Below, piece after piece: positions 23,121 to 35,698 of a stretch of 46,324 nt of DNA. A program made the translations under genes and the position numbers. Origin of the DNA: Acidobacteriota bacterium (GTDB lineage: Bacteria > Acidobacteriota > Thermoanaerobaculia > Multivoradales > JAGPDF01); the NCBI GenBank assembly GCA_012521815.1, contig JAAYLR010000192.1:1-46324 (forward strand), given 5' to 3'. Positions within the stretch are counted from its first letter, which is position 1; the number at the start of each line of letters is the position of its first letter. The notes beneath the pieces are model-generated. The model had not been told where the DNA came from. It saw only the letters and a list, made by a program, of their open reading frames with translations, and ran no database searches.

Positions 23121-23350
23121 GGCAGCCCCCGTGCCGCGCGCTCGGACGGGCCCGGTGGCCGTCGCCGGTACCGGTAGCCGCCAGCCGTGGCGGTCGTCAC
23201 TCGCGCCGTCGGGCCTTCCGCTCCGCCCGTCCAGCCGCCGGCGAATGGCCGGATCCGGCTGCCCGCTGGCTCACGGAGCGCGGCCGGCGGAACGTTCCGG
23301 CACGGCCGCCACCACGGTCCCGGTGAGGCGGCATGAGGATCGCTCGCCAA
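23117..23350 (-). CDS. Candidate 77-aa leader protein coupled to pilT
   Basis: A 77-codon frame starts at TTG (23350), has a perfect GGAGG 6 nt upstream, and ends with a TGA that overlaps the pilT ATG (ATGA). It begins about 20 nt downstream of the predicted pilT transcript start. The product would be rich in Arg, Pro and Gly, with no motif I recognise. G+C at third positions is about 78%, between the real genes and background, so the coding evidence is mixed. It may be a true small protein, a leader peptide controlling pilT, or chance. Confidence 0.35.
23288..23299. repeat. 12-bp perfect palindrome in the pilT leader
   Basis: CGGAACGTTCCG is a perfect 12-bp palindrome inside the transcribed region between the pilT promoter and pilT. 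It may be an operator for a dimeric regulator or part of an RNA hairpin. No second copy was noticed in the window. Confidence 0.25.
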
Positions 23351-23376
23351 CCGCTCCCTCCAGCTCGAGTCCGATC

Positions 23377-23405
23377 ATGCTAACCCCCGCTCCGGGGGGT
23401 GTCAA
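23377..23405 (-). promoter_or_regulatory. pilT promoter with palindromic spacer
   Basis: On the minus strand a perfect -35 TTGACA (23405-23400) and a -10 TAGCAT (23382-23377) are 17 bp apart. The TGA in the -35 is the stop codon of rsmE. The spacer, with its flanking A, reads ACCCCC-CGGAGC-GGGGGT, an inverted repeat lying exactly between the two hexamers, where a repressor or MerR-type activator could act. The same repeat could form a hairpin just after rsmE. Confidence 0.7.
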
Positions 23406-24109
23406 CGCGAAGCGAGACCCGGCGCCAGCGCCAGCGCAACCGCCGCGAGCGCCGCCGTCTCCACCCGCAGCAGACGCGGGCCGAGCCCGGCGGCCCGGAA
23501 GCCGCCGGCGACGAGCGCGGCGCGCTCCGCGTCGCTCCATCCGCCCTCCGGGCCGATCGCGAGCAGCAGCGGCTCGGGAGCGCCGAACCCTTCCCAGGGC
23601 AGCGCGCCCGGATCGAGGAAGGCGCGCATCGGAAACGGCGCCGCGATCCCGGCGAGCGCCGCGAACGGATGCACGCCGTCGATCTTCGGCAGCCGGCTCC
23701 CACCCGACTGCATGAGCGCCGCCGCCGCCACTCGCCGCAGCCGCGCGAGCCCGGCGGGAGCGAGTTGCCGGGGGTCGCGCTCGGTGCCGACGAGATGGAT
23801 CGCCGCCACGCCCAGCTCGGTCGCCTTCTCCACCAGCCACGCGGCCCGCTCGGGCCGCGGCGGCGCCACCGCCAGCGCCACCCGCCGCGCGGGTTCGAGG
23901 AACGGCGCCGGCTCGCCCGGACGCACCGTCGCGCTCGCCGCCCCCACCGCCTCCACCTCGGCCCAGCGGGCGCGTCCCTCGCCGTCGACGAGGCGCAGCC
24001 GGGCTCCGGCGCGCAGCCGCCGTACCCGGAAGAGATGGTGGTGCTCCGCTCCCGCGAGCTCGAAGCGCCCGCCCGCGAGCTCGGCCGGGGACACCAGGAC
24101 CGTGATCAT
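23402..24109 (-). CDS. rsmE: 16S rRNA (uracil1498-N3)-methyltransferase
   Basis: RsmE methylates U1498 of 16S rRNA. The 235-aa protein has the N-terminal PUA-like part (AGAEHHHLFRVRRLRAGARL) and the SPOUT knot: WLVEKATELGVAAIHLV, ALMQSGGSRLPKI, and LLLAIGPEGGWSDAERAALV with the S-adenosylmethionine-binding GPEGG. The end carries LGPRLLRVETAALAAVALAL. Its ATG overlaps the prmA stop (ATGA). Its stop lies inside the -35 box of the pilT promoter. Confidence 0.95.
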   Translation of the reverse strand: MITVLVSPAELAGGRFELAGAEHHHLFRVRRLRAGARLRLVDGEGRARWAEVEAVGAASATVRPGEPAPFLEPARRVALAVAPPRPERAAWLVEKATELGVAAIHLVGTERDPRQLAPAGLARLRRVAAAALMQSGGSRLPKIDGVHPFAALAGIAAPFPMRAFLDPGALPWEGFGAPEPLLLAIGPEGGWSDAERAALVAGGFRAAGLGPRLLRVETAALAAVALALAPGLASR

Positions 24110-24960
24110 CGGCCGGAGCAGGCGAGCGCCACCCACTCCCCCTCGGCGCGGCGGGCCCGCTCGACGAAGCCGGCGGCCGCGAGGCGCGCCACCGCCTCCG
24201 AAGCCTCGGTCACGAGGAGCCCCGAGAAGAGCGCCGTCCCCGCCGGGGCGAGCAGCGCCCGCAGCGCCGGCAGCTCGGGGCCGATCTCGGCCGGGATGAC
24301 GTTGACGAAGAGGAGGTCGAAGCGCGCGGGCGCCGCGAGCGCCGCCGCCGGACCCGCGAAGAAACGCACGGGCAGGCCGTTGAGCCGGGCGTACTGGCCC
24401 GCGAGGAGCGCCGCGGCCGGGTCGAGATCGTAGCCAGCCGTCCAGCGGGCGCCGGCGATCCCGGCGCCGAAGGCGAGGATGCCGGTGCCGCAGCCGACGT
24501 CGAGCACCCTGGCGCCGGCCGCGAGACCGAGGTTCTCGGCGAGCTCCCAGGCGAGGCGGGTCGATTCGTGGCTCCCCACCCCGAAGGCGGTCCGGGCCGG
24601 CAGGAGGAGGGTCGTGCGCCCGGGCTCGGCGGCGGGGGGCGTCCCCGGCTCGGGCTCGCGGGGGTCGACGAGGAGACGGGCGCCGACCGGGATCGGCTGC
24701 GCGCCGGCCCGCCACGCCGCCAGCCAGTCGGCGTCGGGCAGGAGGCGATCGGCGACCACCGGATACGGGAGCGCCGCGAGCCCGTCGCGTGGCTCACCCT
24801 CCCGGAAGTAGGCGACGACCAGCTCCTCTCCCGGAGCCGAGCGCCATTCGAGGCCGAGGGGTTCGAGGGGCCAGAGACGGGCCGCCACCGCCTCTTCCTC
24901 TCCCGCGGGTACCCGGAGCACGATCTCCCGGTACCGCCGCCCGCCTTCGCATCCGCTCAG
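24106..24960 (-). CDS. prmA: Ribosomal protein L11 methyltransferase, apparent CTG start
   Basis: PrmA trimethylates ribosomal protein L11. The domain with the S-adenosylmethionine site is clear: [39 protein letters not shown], and the substrate motif [16 protein letters not shown] (N-[VI]-P-type). The start is unusual. No ATG, GTG or TTG precedes the first strand (YREIVLRV), but a CTG at 24960 makes a CTGA overlap with the dnaJ stop and has AAGGAG 8 nt upstream. That gives 284 aa. A GTG at 24921 is possible but would cut into the first strand. It lies in the hrcA-grpE-dnaK-dnaJ-prmA-rsmE order. Confidence 0.9.
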   Translation of the reverse strand: MSGCEGGRRYREIVLRVPAGEEEAVAARLWPLEPLGLEWRSAPGEELVVAYFREGEPRDGLAALPYPVVADRLLPDADWLAAWRAGAQPIPVGARLLVDPREPEPGTPPAAEPGRTTLLLPARTAFGVGSHESTRLAWELAENLGLAAGARVLDVGCGTGILAFGAGIAGARWTAGYDLDPAAALLAGQYARLNGLPVRFFAGPAAALAAPARFDLLFVNVIPAEIGPELPALRALLAPAGTALFSGLLVTEASEAVARLAAAGFVERARRAEGEWVALACSGR

Positions 24961-26072
24961 GAGAAGAGCTCCTTGACCCGGTCGAGCACGCTCCGGTCGG
25001 CCTTCACTGCGCTTCCTTCGAGCTCGGCCAGCTGCCGCAGCAGCGTCAGCCGCTCCTCGGAGAGATCCCCCGCCTTCGGCACCGTCAGGCGCACGTGGAC
25101 GACGTGATCGCCCCGGCCGCGGCCACCGAGCCGCGGGATCCCGAGGCCGCGCAGGCGGAACTCCTGTCCGGGCTGGGTGCCCGGCGGCAGGTCGAGCGTC
25201 TGCTCGCCGTGGAGCGTCGGCACCGTGAGCGAGGCCCCGAGCACCGCCTGGGCATAGGTCACCTCGACCTCGGCGAGGACGTGGTGCCCCTCGCGGCCGA
25301 ACTCCTCGTGCGGCGCGACATGGAGCACCACGAAGAGATCGCCCCGCGGACCGCCGTGCCGCCCATGCTCCCCCTCTCCAGCGAGACGAAGCCGGGCGCC
25401 ATGGTCCACCCCGGCCGGAATCTGCACCTCGATATTCCGGCGTTTCTCCACCCGCCCTTCGCCACGGCATTCGGGGCAGGGATCGCGGACCACCCGCCCC
25501 TCGCCGCGGCACTGGGGGCAGGTGCGCGCCACGGTGAGGAACCCCTGGTTGAAACGTACCTGCCCGCGGCCGCCGCAGGCCGGGCAGGAGACCGGTTCGG
25601 TCCCGCGCCGGGCGCCGCTGCCGACGCACTCCGCGCAGGTCTCCAGCCGGGGGATCTCGAGCTGCCGCGAGCAACCGAAGGCGGCCTCCTCGAACGAGAT
25701 CTCGAGGTCGTAGCGGAGATCGGAGCCTGGCTCGGCCCTCGGTCCGCCCCGCCGGCGTCCGCCGAAGAGGTCACCGAAACCGAAGAGGTCGCCGAAGATG
25801 TCGGCGAAGTCGCCGAACGCCGCCGGATCGAAGGCCGGACCGCCGCCGCCGTTGACGCCCCGGTGGCCGAAGCGGTCGTAGCGCGACCGCTTCTCCGGAT
25901 CGGAGAGGACCGCGTACGCCTCCGCGGCCTCCTTGAACCGCTCCTCGGCCTGCTGATCGCCCGGGTTCTTGTCCGGATGGTGCTGCACCGCGACCCGCCG
26001 GTAGGCGGACTTGATCTCCTGAGCCGAAGCGCCGCGGTCGACGCCGAGCACCTCGTAGTAGTCGCGCGCCAC
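24957..26072 (-). CDS. dnaJ: Chaperone DnaJ (Hsp40)
   Basis: DnaJ delivers substrates to DnaK and stimulates its ATPase. The 371-aa protein has a J domain ([20 protein letters not shown], with HPD near residues 32-34), a Gly/Phe-rich stretch ([20 protein letters not shown]), four zinc-finger repeats between about 145 and 205 ([32 protein letters not shown]), and the C-terminal beta domains. The start is GTG (26072) with GAGGAG upstream that overlaps the dnaK stop. Confidence 0.97.
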   Translation of the reverse strand: MARDYYEVLGVDRGASAQEIKSAYRRVAVQHHPDKNPGDQQAEERFKEAAEAYAVLSDPEKRSRYDRFGHRGVNGGGGPAFDPAAFGDFADIFGDLFGFGDLFGGRRRGGPRAEPGSDLRYDLEISFEEAAFGCSRQLEIPRLETCAECVGSGARRGTEPVSCPACGGRGQVRFNQGFLTVARTCPQCRGEGRVVRDPCPECRGEGRVEKRRNIEVQIPAGVDHGARLRLAGEGEHGRHGGPRGDLFVVLHVAPHEEFGREGHHVLAEVEVTYAQAVLGASLTVPTLHGEQTLDLPPGTQPGQEFRLRGLGIPRLGGRGRGDHVVHVRLTVPKAGDLSEERLTLLRQLAELEGSAVKADRSVLDRVKELFS

Positions 26073-26077
26073 GCTCC

Positions 26078-27891
<1,814 letters not shown>

Positions 27892-27895
<4 letters not shown>

Positions 27896-28530
27896 GCGTC
27901 CCCGCCCGCGGCCTCGCCGCCCGCTTCGCCGGGCACGGCCGGCACCGTCACCACGACCAGACTGGGACGCAGGAGGCGACTGCCCATCAGGTAGCCGCGC
28001 TGCAGCTCGCTGGTCACCGTCGGAACCGTCACCGCCGCCGACTCGAGCCGCGAAACCGCCTCGTGGAACCGGGGATCGAACGGCTGGTCGAGCGCCACGA
28101 TCTCCTGCAGATCGAAGCGGCCGAGCACCTCGCGCAGCTGCCGTGCGGTGAGCTCGACGCCGCGGTGCAGGTCGGCCACGTCCCCCTCGGCGGCGAGCGC
28201 GCGCTCGAGGTTGTCGACCACCGGCAGGAGCTCGCGCAGGACGTCCGCGACCGCCAGCTGACGCTGTTCGAGACGCTCGCGCTCGCTGCGCTTGCGGTAG
28301 TTGTCGAAATCGGCCAGGGTGCGCAACGCCCGGTCCCGCAGCTCTTCGAGCTCCCGGCGCAGCACGCCGACCTCGGCACCCTCCGGCGCGCCTTCGGCTT
28401 CCGGCAGGGCGTGCGTCCCGCTGTCGGCATAGACCACGCCGTCCTCGTCGGACTCGGCTTCGATCGAGAGGATCTCGATCTCGGCGTCGTCGGCGAAGGC
28501 TTCCGGATCGTCGCTCTTCGTCTCTTCCAT
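27892..28530 (-). CDS. grpE: Nucleotide exchange factor GrpE
   Basis: GrpE releases ADP from DnaK. The 212-aa protein has an acidic N-terminal arm (about 1-50), a long helix ([20 protein letters not shown], then [15 protein letters not shown]), and the C-terminal beta domain with [15 protein letters not shown] and [20 protein letters not shown]. The ATG at 28530 is preceded by AGGAG 6 nt upstream, partly on the hrcA stop. The end is Ala/Gly-rich ([14 protein letters not shown]). Confidence 0.95.
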
Positions 28531-28538
28531 GACCACTC

Positions 28539-29594
28539 CTAGCGCGCGGAACTCTTCTCGAGCGCCTCGCTCAGGCGCTCCCCCAGATACTCCACGAGGG
28601 GGATCACGCGACGATACTCCATCCGGGACGGGCCGAAGACCGCAAGCGTTCCCCGGCCGCCCCCGGCGGCCTGGAAGCCGCGCGTCACCAGCGAGAAGCC
28701 GAGGTCGGAGGTGAGGTCGCTCTCCTGTCCGATCAGGACCCGCACCCCGGCCCCTTCGATGCACCGGTTGAGCAGGGTGACGAGGCGCTCGCGGTCGGCG
28801 AAGAGGTCGAGCAGCCGCCGCACCTGTTCGATGCTCGACAGCTCGGGATGGGCGAGCACCATCGCCGTCCCCTCGACGAGGAGCTCCGGGCCCGGGCTCG
28901 GATCGAGCCCCCGCTCCGCGAGGACGATCGCCTGCGCCAGCAGCGCGTCGACCCGGGCGCGCTGCTCGGCCATCAGGGAGAGGAGGCGGTCGCGGATCTG
29001 CCGCAGGGTGAGCCCGGCGAAATGGCGGGTGAGGTAGTTGGAGATCTCGATCAGCTTCTCCCGGCTCAGCTCCTCGGCGGCCTCCACCAGCTTGTTCTCG
29101 ACGAACCCCCCTTCGGAGACCACCACGCAGAGGACCCGGCGCCCCGACAGCGGCACGAAATGGACCGTCCGCAGCCGGGTCTCCCCGATCGCCGGCGTCA
29201 CCACGATCCCGATCTGGCTCGAGAGCGCCGAGAGGAGGTGCGGGGTGGTGCTCACCATCCGCTCCGGCTCGCCGTCCGGGTGCAGCGCCTCGTCGATGAC
29301 CCGCCGCTCTTCGGGCGGCAGCGCCCGGTCGTCCATCAGGGACTCGATGTAGAGGTGATATCCGGCGCCGGTCGGCACCCGGCCGGCCGAGGTGTGCGGC
29401 TGCTCGAGATAGCCCAGCTCCTCGAGATCCGCCATCACGTTGCGGATCGTGGCCGCGGAGACCCCGTGCTGCTCGTGGCGGGCCACGGCGCGGGAGCTGA
29501 CCGGCTCGCCGCTGAGGATGTAGGTCTGCACGATGTCCTTGAGGATCTCGCGATCCCGCTGCGTGAGGGGGGGAGAGACTCTGCGTTCGGGCAT
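28539..29594 (-). CDS. hrcA: Heat-inducible transcription repressor HrcA
   Basis: HrcA represses class I heat-shock genes by binding the CIRCE inverted repeat. The 351-aa protein has a winged helix ([60 protein letters not shown]) and a GAF-like C-terminal region ([12 protein letters not shown]-type segment, [20 protein letters not shown]). It is the first gene of its operon, but no CIRCE copy is visible upstream. The start is ATG at 29594 without a clear Shine-Dalgarno. Confidence 0.95.
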   Translation of the reverse strand: MPERRVSPPLTQRDREILKDIVQTYILSGEPVSSRAVARHEQHGVSAATIRNVMADLEELGYLEQPHTSAGRVPTGAGYHLYIESLMDDRALPPEERRVIDEALHPDGEPERMVSTTPHLLSALSSQIGIVVTPAIGETRLRTVHFVPLSGRRVLCVVVSEGGFVENKLVEAAEELSREKLIEISNYLTRHFAGLTLRQIRDRLLSLMAEQRARVDALLAQAIVLAERGLDPSPGPELLVEGTAMVLAHPELSSIEQVRRLLDLFADRERLVTLLNRCIEGAGVRVLIGQESDLTSDLGFSLVTRGFQAAGGGRGTLAVFGPSRMEYRRVIPLVEYLGERLSEALEKSSAR

Positions 29595-29653
29595 CGGGCC
29601 ATCGCGGTCCGGGGTTTCGCCGTCGGTCCCCGGCCATTCCGAGATATCCCCGC

Positions 29654-29682
29654 ATTCTAGTTTTCCCCCCTTCCCCCGTCAA
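29654..29682 (-). promoter_or_regulatory. Promoter of the hrcA-grpE-dnaK-dnaJ-prmA-rsmE operon
   Basis: On the minus strand TTGACG (29682-29677) and TAGAAT (29659-29654) are 17 bp apart. The spacer is purine-only apart from its last base. The predicted transcript has a leader of about 53 nt before hrcA. No CIRCE-like TTAGCACTC repeat or sigma32-type box is seen nearby. Confidence 0.7.
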
Positions 29683-29704
29683 AACGGAACCGGCGCTCCA
29701 CCCC

Positions 29705-29733
29705 TTGCGCAACGGGCTCCGGCACCGTAACTT
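29705..29733 (+). promoter_or_regulatory. Promoter of the DUF2520 gene, probably leaderless
   Basis: TTGCGC (29705-29710) and TAACTT (29728-29733) are 17 bp apart, and the ATG is at 29742. A transcript starting 7 nt after the -10 would begin within two bases of the start codon. No Shine-Dalgarno lies upstream, which fits leaderless translation. Confidence 0.5.
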
Positions 29734-29741
29734 GTCGGCCG

Positions 29742-30641
29742 ATGACCGGGTCTCTCGGCGGTCTGCGCTTCGCCCTCGTCGGCCCCGGCCGGGTCGGGAC
29801 GAGCCTCGCCGGCTGGATCGCCGCCCGCGGCGGCCGGCTGCAGCAGGTCGCGGGCCGGAGCGACAGACCGGCCGCGACGCTCGCCGCCGAGCTGGACGGT
29901 GAGGCCACGCGGCTGGAGGCTCTCGACACCGCGGCGGCCGATCTCCTCCTGCTCGCGGTGCCCGACGACGAGCTGGCCGGGGTGGCCGGCGTGCTCGCCC
30001 GGCGGCCCCAGGCGGGCGTCGCCCTCCACACCTGCGGCAGCCGGGGAGCCACGGTGCTCGCTCCGCTCGCCGCCGCGGGGGTGGCGACCGGATCGCTCCA
30101 CCCCCTCATGGCTTTCCCCGGCCGGCTGCCCACTCCCCCCGCGGGCCTGATCTGCGCCCTCGACGGCGCTCCGGCCGCACTAGCCCTCGCGGCCCGGCTG
30201 ACCGCGGCTTTCGGTGCCGAGAGCCTGGTGGTCGAAGAGAGCCAGCGGGACGCCTACCATCTCGCCGCGGTGCTGAGCGCCGGAGGCCTCGTGACCCTGC
30301 TCGCCCTCGCCGCCGAGGTGGCGCGGGGCGCCGGCCTGCCGAAGAGCCTGCGGCGCGGCTACGGCACCCTCGCCCGGGCGGCGCTCGAGTCCGCGCTGGC
30401 GGCGAGCGAGCCGATCGACGCCCTCACCGGCCCCTGGCGGCGCGGAGACCGGGGCACGGTGGAGCGCGAGCTCGCGCTCCTCGCCGCGGCGGCCCACGGC
30501 GACGGCAAGACGGTGGCCGGCCTCGCCCGGACCGCCCTTCGGCTCCTCGCCGCCCGGGGCGAGCTCGGGGCCGACGCCGCGGCGCTCCGCCGGGCGCTCG
30601 CGGACCCCGGTTTCCTTGACCGTTACGGGGGTGGATGCTAA
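29742..30641 (+). CDS. Rossmann-fold protein with DUF2520 domain
   Basis: The 299-aa protein has an NAD(P)-type Rossmann start (FALVGPGRVGTSLAGWIAAR, residues 10-29), then LLLLAVPDDELAGVAGVLA and SLHPLMAFPG, followed by an all-helical DUF2520 half (AYHLAAVLSAGGLVTLLALA, GPWRRGDRGTVERELALL). The layout resembles ketopantoate reductase and F420-dependent oxidoreductases. Its substrate is unknown. It starts the plus-strand operon; its TAA stop forms part of the -10 box of the next gene. Confidence 0.88.
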   Translation: MTGSLGGLRFALVGPGRVGTSLAGWIAARGGRLQQVAGRSDRPAATLAAELDGEATRLEALDTAAADLLLLAVPDDELAGVAGVLARRPQAGVALHTCGSRGATVLAPLAAAGVATGSLHPLMAFPGRLPTPPAGLICALDGAPAALALAARLTAAFGAESLVVEESQRDAYHLAAVLSAGGLVTLLALAAEVARGAGLPKSLRRGYGTLARAALESALAASEPIDALTGPWRRGDRGTVERELALLAAAAHGDGKTVAGLARTALRLLAARGELGADAAALRRALADPGFLDRYGGGC

Positions 30642-30644
30642 GTT
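30616..30644 (+). promoter_or_regulatory. Promoter of the MglA-like GTPase gene
   Basis: TTGACC (30616-30621) and TAAGTT (30639-30644) are 17 bp apart. The first three bases of the -10 are the TAA stop codon of the DUF2520 gene. The predicted transcript start is near 30651, about 21 nt before the ATG. Confidence 0.6.
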
Positions 30645-30671
30645 TGCCACCTATCCGCACGGGCTCGAACC

Positions 30672-31826
<1,155 letters not shown>

Positions 31827-31860
31827 AGCGCGGCTGCCGGCGGCCGCGCGCGAAGCTCCG

Positions 31861-32321
<461 letters not shown>

Positions 32322-32325
<4 letters not shown>

Positions 32326-34679
32326 GCCGGCGCCACGCCCCGGAGCCCGACGCGCCGGAGCAGCCGCTGCCGGTCCTCGTCCTGACCGACGGGATCGTCT
32401 TCCCCTTCATCACCGCCCCGCTGACCGTCACCGGCGAACGCCAGCAGGCGGCGGCCGACGCCGCGCTGGCCGAAGAGCGGCTCCTCTTCCTCGTCGCCCC
32501 GCGGCGCTCCGCGGAGAGCGACCCGGAGCCGCGCCAGCTCTGGCGCCTCGGCACGGTGGCCGCGATCCATCGTCTCCTGCGGCTTCCCGACGGCCGGCTG
32601 CGGCTGCTCGTGCAGGGGGTGGCGCGCGCGCGGTCGCTCGCCTGGATCGACGAGGGCCCGCTGCGCCGGGCCCGGATCCGGCGGCTGCGGGAGGCGCCCG
32701 GACGCCCGCCCGGGCCGCAGCGGCGCGCCCGCCTCGGCCTGCTGCGGAGCGGACTCGAACGGCTGGGAGCCCTGGGACGCCCGATGTCGCCCGAGGTGGT
32801 GGCGGTGGCGCAGACCATCGAGGCACCCGGGCGGCTCGCCGACCTGGTGGCGAGCCATCTCGACCTGCGCCCCCAGCAGCTCCAGGAGCTGCTCGCCGAG
32901 CTCGACCCGTGGAAGCGCGTCGAGCGGGTCGCGGCGCTGCTCGACCACGACCTCGCCGTCCTCGGCCTGCAGCTCGAGATGGCCGAGCGGGCCCGGGACG
33001 AAACCGAGCAAGGGCAGCGGGAGTTCCTGCTGCGGCAGCAGCTGCGGGAGATCCAGCGCGAGCTCGGCGACGGCGACGAGCTCGCCGCCGAGGTGGCCGG
33101 CTTCCGCCGCCTCGCCGAGGAGCGCGGCCTGCCGCCGGAGGCCCGCGCCGAGCTCGAGCGCCAGGTGCGCCGCCTCGAACGGAGCCCGTCCGACAGCGGC
33201 GAGGCCCAGGTCGTGCGCACCTACCTCGACTGGATGACCGCGCTCCCCTGGTCGGTCACCAGCCCCGACCGTCTCGATCTCGCCGAGGCCCGCCGGGTGC
33301 TCGACGAAGACCATTGCGGCCTCGAGCCGATCAAGGAACGGCTCCTCGAGTTCCTCGCCGTGCGTCAGCTCAACCCCGGAGCGAAGGGCCCCATCCTCTG
33401 TCTGGTCGGCCCCCCCGGGGTGGGCAAGACCTCGCTCGGGCGGTCGATGGCCCGCGCCCTCGGGCGGCGCTTCACCCGCCTCTCCCTCGGCGGCGTCCAC
33501 GACGAAGCGGAGATCCGCGGCCACCGGCGGACCTACGTGGGAGCTCTGCCGGGCCGGCTCCTCCAGGGGCTCCACCAGGCGGGCACGAGCAACCCGGTCT
33601 TCGTCCTCGACGAGATCGACAAGCTCGGCGCCGACCACCGGGGCGATCCCGCGGCCGCGCTCCTCGAGGCGCTCGACCCGGAGCAGAACAACGCCTTCCG
33701 GGACCATTACCTCGGGCTGCCGTACGACCTCTCCCGGGTCCTCTTCCTGACCACCGCCAACCTCCTCGACCCGATCCTCCCGGCCTTCCTCGACCGGATG
33801 GAGGTGCTCCGGCTGCCCGGCTACGCCTTCGAGGAGAAGCTGGAGATCGCCCGCCGCCATCTGGTACCGCGGGCGCTCGCGGCCCACGGTCTCGCCTCCC
33901 GCCGGCTGCGTTTTTCCGACGCGGCGCTCGCCGGGATCGTCCGGGAGTACACGCGCGAGGCCGGGGTGCGGGAGCTCGAGCGGCAGCTCGCCGCGATCTG
34001 CCGGAAGCTCGCCCGCCGCGCCGTGGCGGGCGAGAGCCTGCCGCGACGGGTGGAGATGGAGCTGGCGGGGTCACTCCTCGGCCCGCCGCCGCATCTCGCT
34101 CCGGCCCTGCCCCGGACGCTCGCACCGGGCGCGGCGACCGGGCTCGCCTGGACCGCGGCCGGCGGCGAGATCCTGCTGGTCGAGGCGCGGGCGGTGCCCG
34201 GGCGCACCCGGCTCACCCTCACCGGTCAGCTCGGCGAGGTGATGCGGGAGTCGGCGCAGGCGGCGCTCACCCTGGTGCGGGCCTCCACCGCGGCCGACGC
34301 CGCCGCCACCGCCTTCTTCGCCGCCCACGATCTCCACGTCCACGTGCCGGCCGGCGCCACCCCGAAAGACGGCCCCTCGGCGGGAGTCACCGTGGCGGTG
34401 GCCCTCCACTCGCTCGCCACCGGGCGCGCCGCCGATCCGCGGGTAGCCCTCACCGGCGAGCTCACACTCGGCGGCGAGCTGCTTCCGGTCGGCGGGATCC
34501 GGGAGAAGCTGCTCGCCGCCCGCGCCGCCGGCGTCCACACGGTGGTGCTCCCGCTCGCCAACCGGCGGGAGGCCGAGCTCGTTCCGGCCACCTGGTGCGA
34601 AGGGCTCGCGCTGCGTTTCGTCGAGCGGTTCGACGAAGCCGTCGCGTTCGCGCTCGCGCCATCCGGAGCAGCGTCGTGA
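32322..34679 (+). CDS. lon: ATP-dependent protease Lon
   Basis: Lon degrades misfolded and regulatory proteins in the cytoplasm. The 785-aa protein has an N-terminal substrate domain (LPVLVLTDGIVFPFITAPLT), an AAA+ module (LVGPPGVGKTSLGRSMARAL, GGVHDEAEIRGHRRTYVGAL, VFVLDEIDKLG), and a Ser-Lys protease domain. The catalytic Ser686 lies in KDGPSAGVTVAVAL and Lys729 in GGIREKLLAARAAGV; their spacing matches E. coli Lon. The start is the ATG within the nrdR overlap. The longer open frame upstream is a shadow of nrdR. Confidence 0.96.
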
Positions 34680-35698
34680 ACGGTTCGGAAGACCGGCTCC
34701 TCGCCTGGCTGAGGGAGCACCTCGGGGAAGGGCACCATCTGGGCGACGACGTCGCCTTCCTCGACCTCCCGGGGGCGGTCGCCCTCACCGTCGACCAGCA
34801 GATCGAAGGGGTGCACTTCCGGCCGGGGATCCCGGTGGAGGTGCTCGCCCGCCGGCTCGCCGCGGTGAACCTCTCCGATCTCGCGGCGGCCGGGGCGCGC
34901 CCGCGGGCGGCGCTCCTCACCCTCGCCACCCCTCCCGGCTTCCCGCACCGCCGCTTCTTCTCCGCCCTGACCGCGGCGCTCGCGGCGGCCGGGGCCGAGC
35001 TCGCGGGCGGCGATCTCGCCCGCGCCGAACGGCCGGCGTTCACCCTCACCCTCCTCGGCGGACGCTGGCCCGGCGGGCGCTGGTTGCGGCGGGACGGGGC
35101 CCGGCCCGGCGATCGGCTCTGGCTCGGGGGCACGGTCGGCGAGTCGGCCCTCGGGCAGGAGCTGCTCGCCCGCGGCGCGAGCTGGCGCGGACGGGCCTGC
35201 CTGCCGCCCGGGCTCGCGCTGCCCCGGCCGCTCGCCGCCGCCGCCCGCCGCGCGATCGCCCGTCATCTCGAGCCCTGCCCGCAGCTCGCGCTCGGCCGCT
35301 GGCTGGCGCGCTCCGGGCGGGCGGGCGCGGCCATCGATCTCTCCGACGGGCTCGCCCGGGATCTCCACCGTCTCTGCGCGGCGAGCGGCGTCGGCGCGCG
35401 GCTGGAGACCGCGCGCCTGCCGTTCGCCGACGGCTTCCTGCCGCTCGCGACCCGGCTGGAGCTCGCGCCGGAGAGGCTCGCCCTCGGCGGCGGGGAGGAT
35501 TACGTCCTGCTCTTCACGCTGCCGGCAGGCGTTTCGCCGCCGGCGGCGTTCGCCGCCACCGAGATCGGGCGGATCACTCGGAGTCGGCAGCTCCTCGCCG
35601 GCCGCGCCGGGGCCTGGGCTCCCCTCCCGGCGCTCGGGTGGGACCACCTCGGCGGCGCCGAGGCGACGGGGAGTCGCCGGCCGTCCGGCCGCGCTTGA
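34676..35698 (+). CDS. thiL: Thiamine-monophosphate kinase
   Basis: ThiL phosphorylates thiamine monophosphate to the active cofactor. The 340-aa protein has the family features: HHLGDDVAFLDLPGA, TVDQQIEGVHF, NLSDLAAAGARPRAAL, GGDLARAERPAFTLTLLGG, AIDLSDGLARDL, ALGGGEDYVLLFTLP and the typical end GWDHLGG. The GTG at 34676 forms GTGA with the lon stop and has GGAG upstream. Its last 125 bp overlap the convergent helix-turn-helix gene on the other strand. Confidence 0.95.
   Translation: MNGSEDRLLAWLREHLGEGHHLGDDVAFLDLPGAVALTVDQQIEGVHFRPGIPVEVLARRLAAVNLSDLAAAGARPRAALLTLATPPGFPHRRFFSALTAALAAAGAELAGGDLARAERPAFTLTLLGGRWPGGRWLRRDGARPGDRLWLGGTVGESALGQELLARGASWRGRACLPPGLALPRPLAAAARRAIARHLEPCPQLALGRWLARSGRAGAAIDLSDGLARDLHRLCAASGVGARLETARLPFADGFLPLATRLELAPERLALGGGEDYVLLFTLPAGVSPPAAFAATEIGRITRSRQLLAGRAGAWAPLPALGWDHLGGAEATGSRRPSGRA

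Noticed and set aside
23376-23378. ATG of a 35-codon frame near rsmE/pilT
   Set aside because: The ATG overlaps the -10 box of the pilT promoter, so it lies upstream of the expected transcript start.
34676-34687. Identical 12-nt start GTGAACGGTTCG in thiL and the DppB-type gene
   Set aside because: The matching stretch ends after 12 nt and the proteins are unrelated, so it looks like chance.
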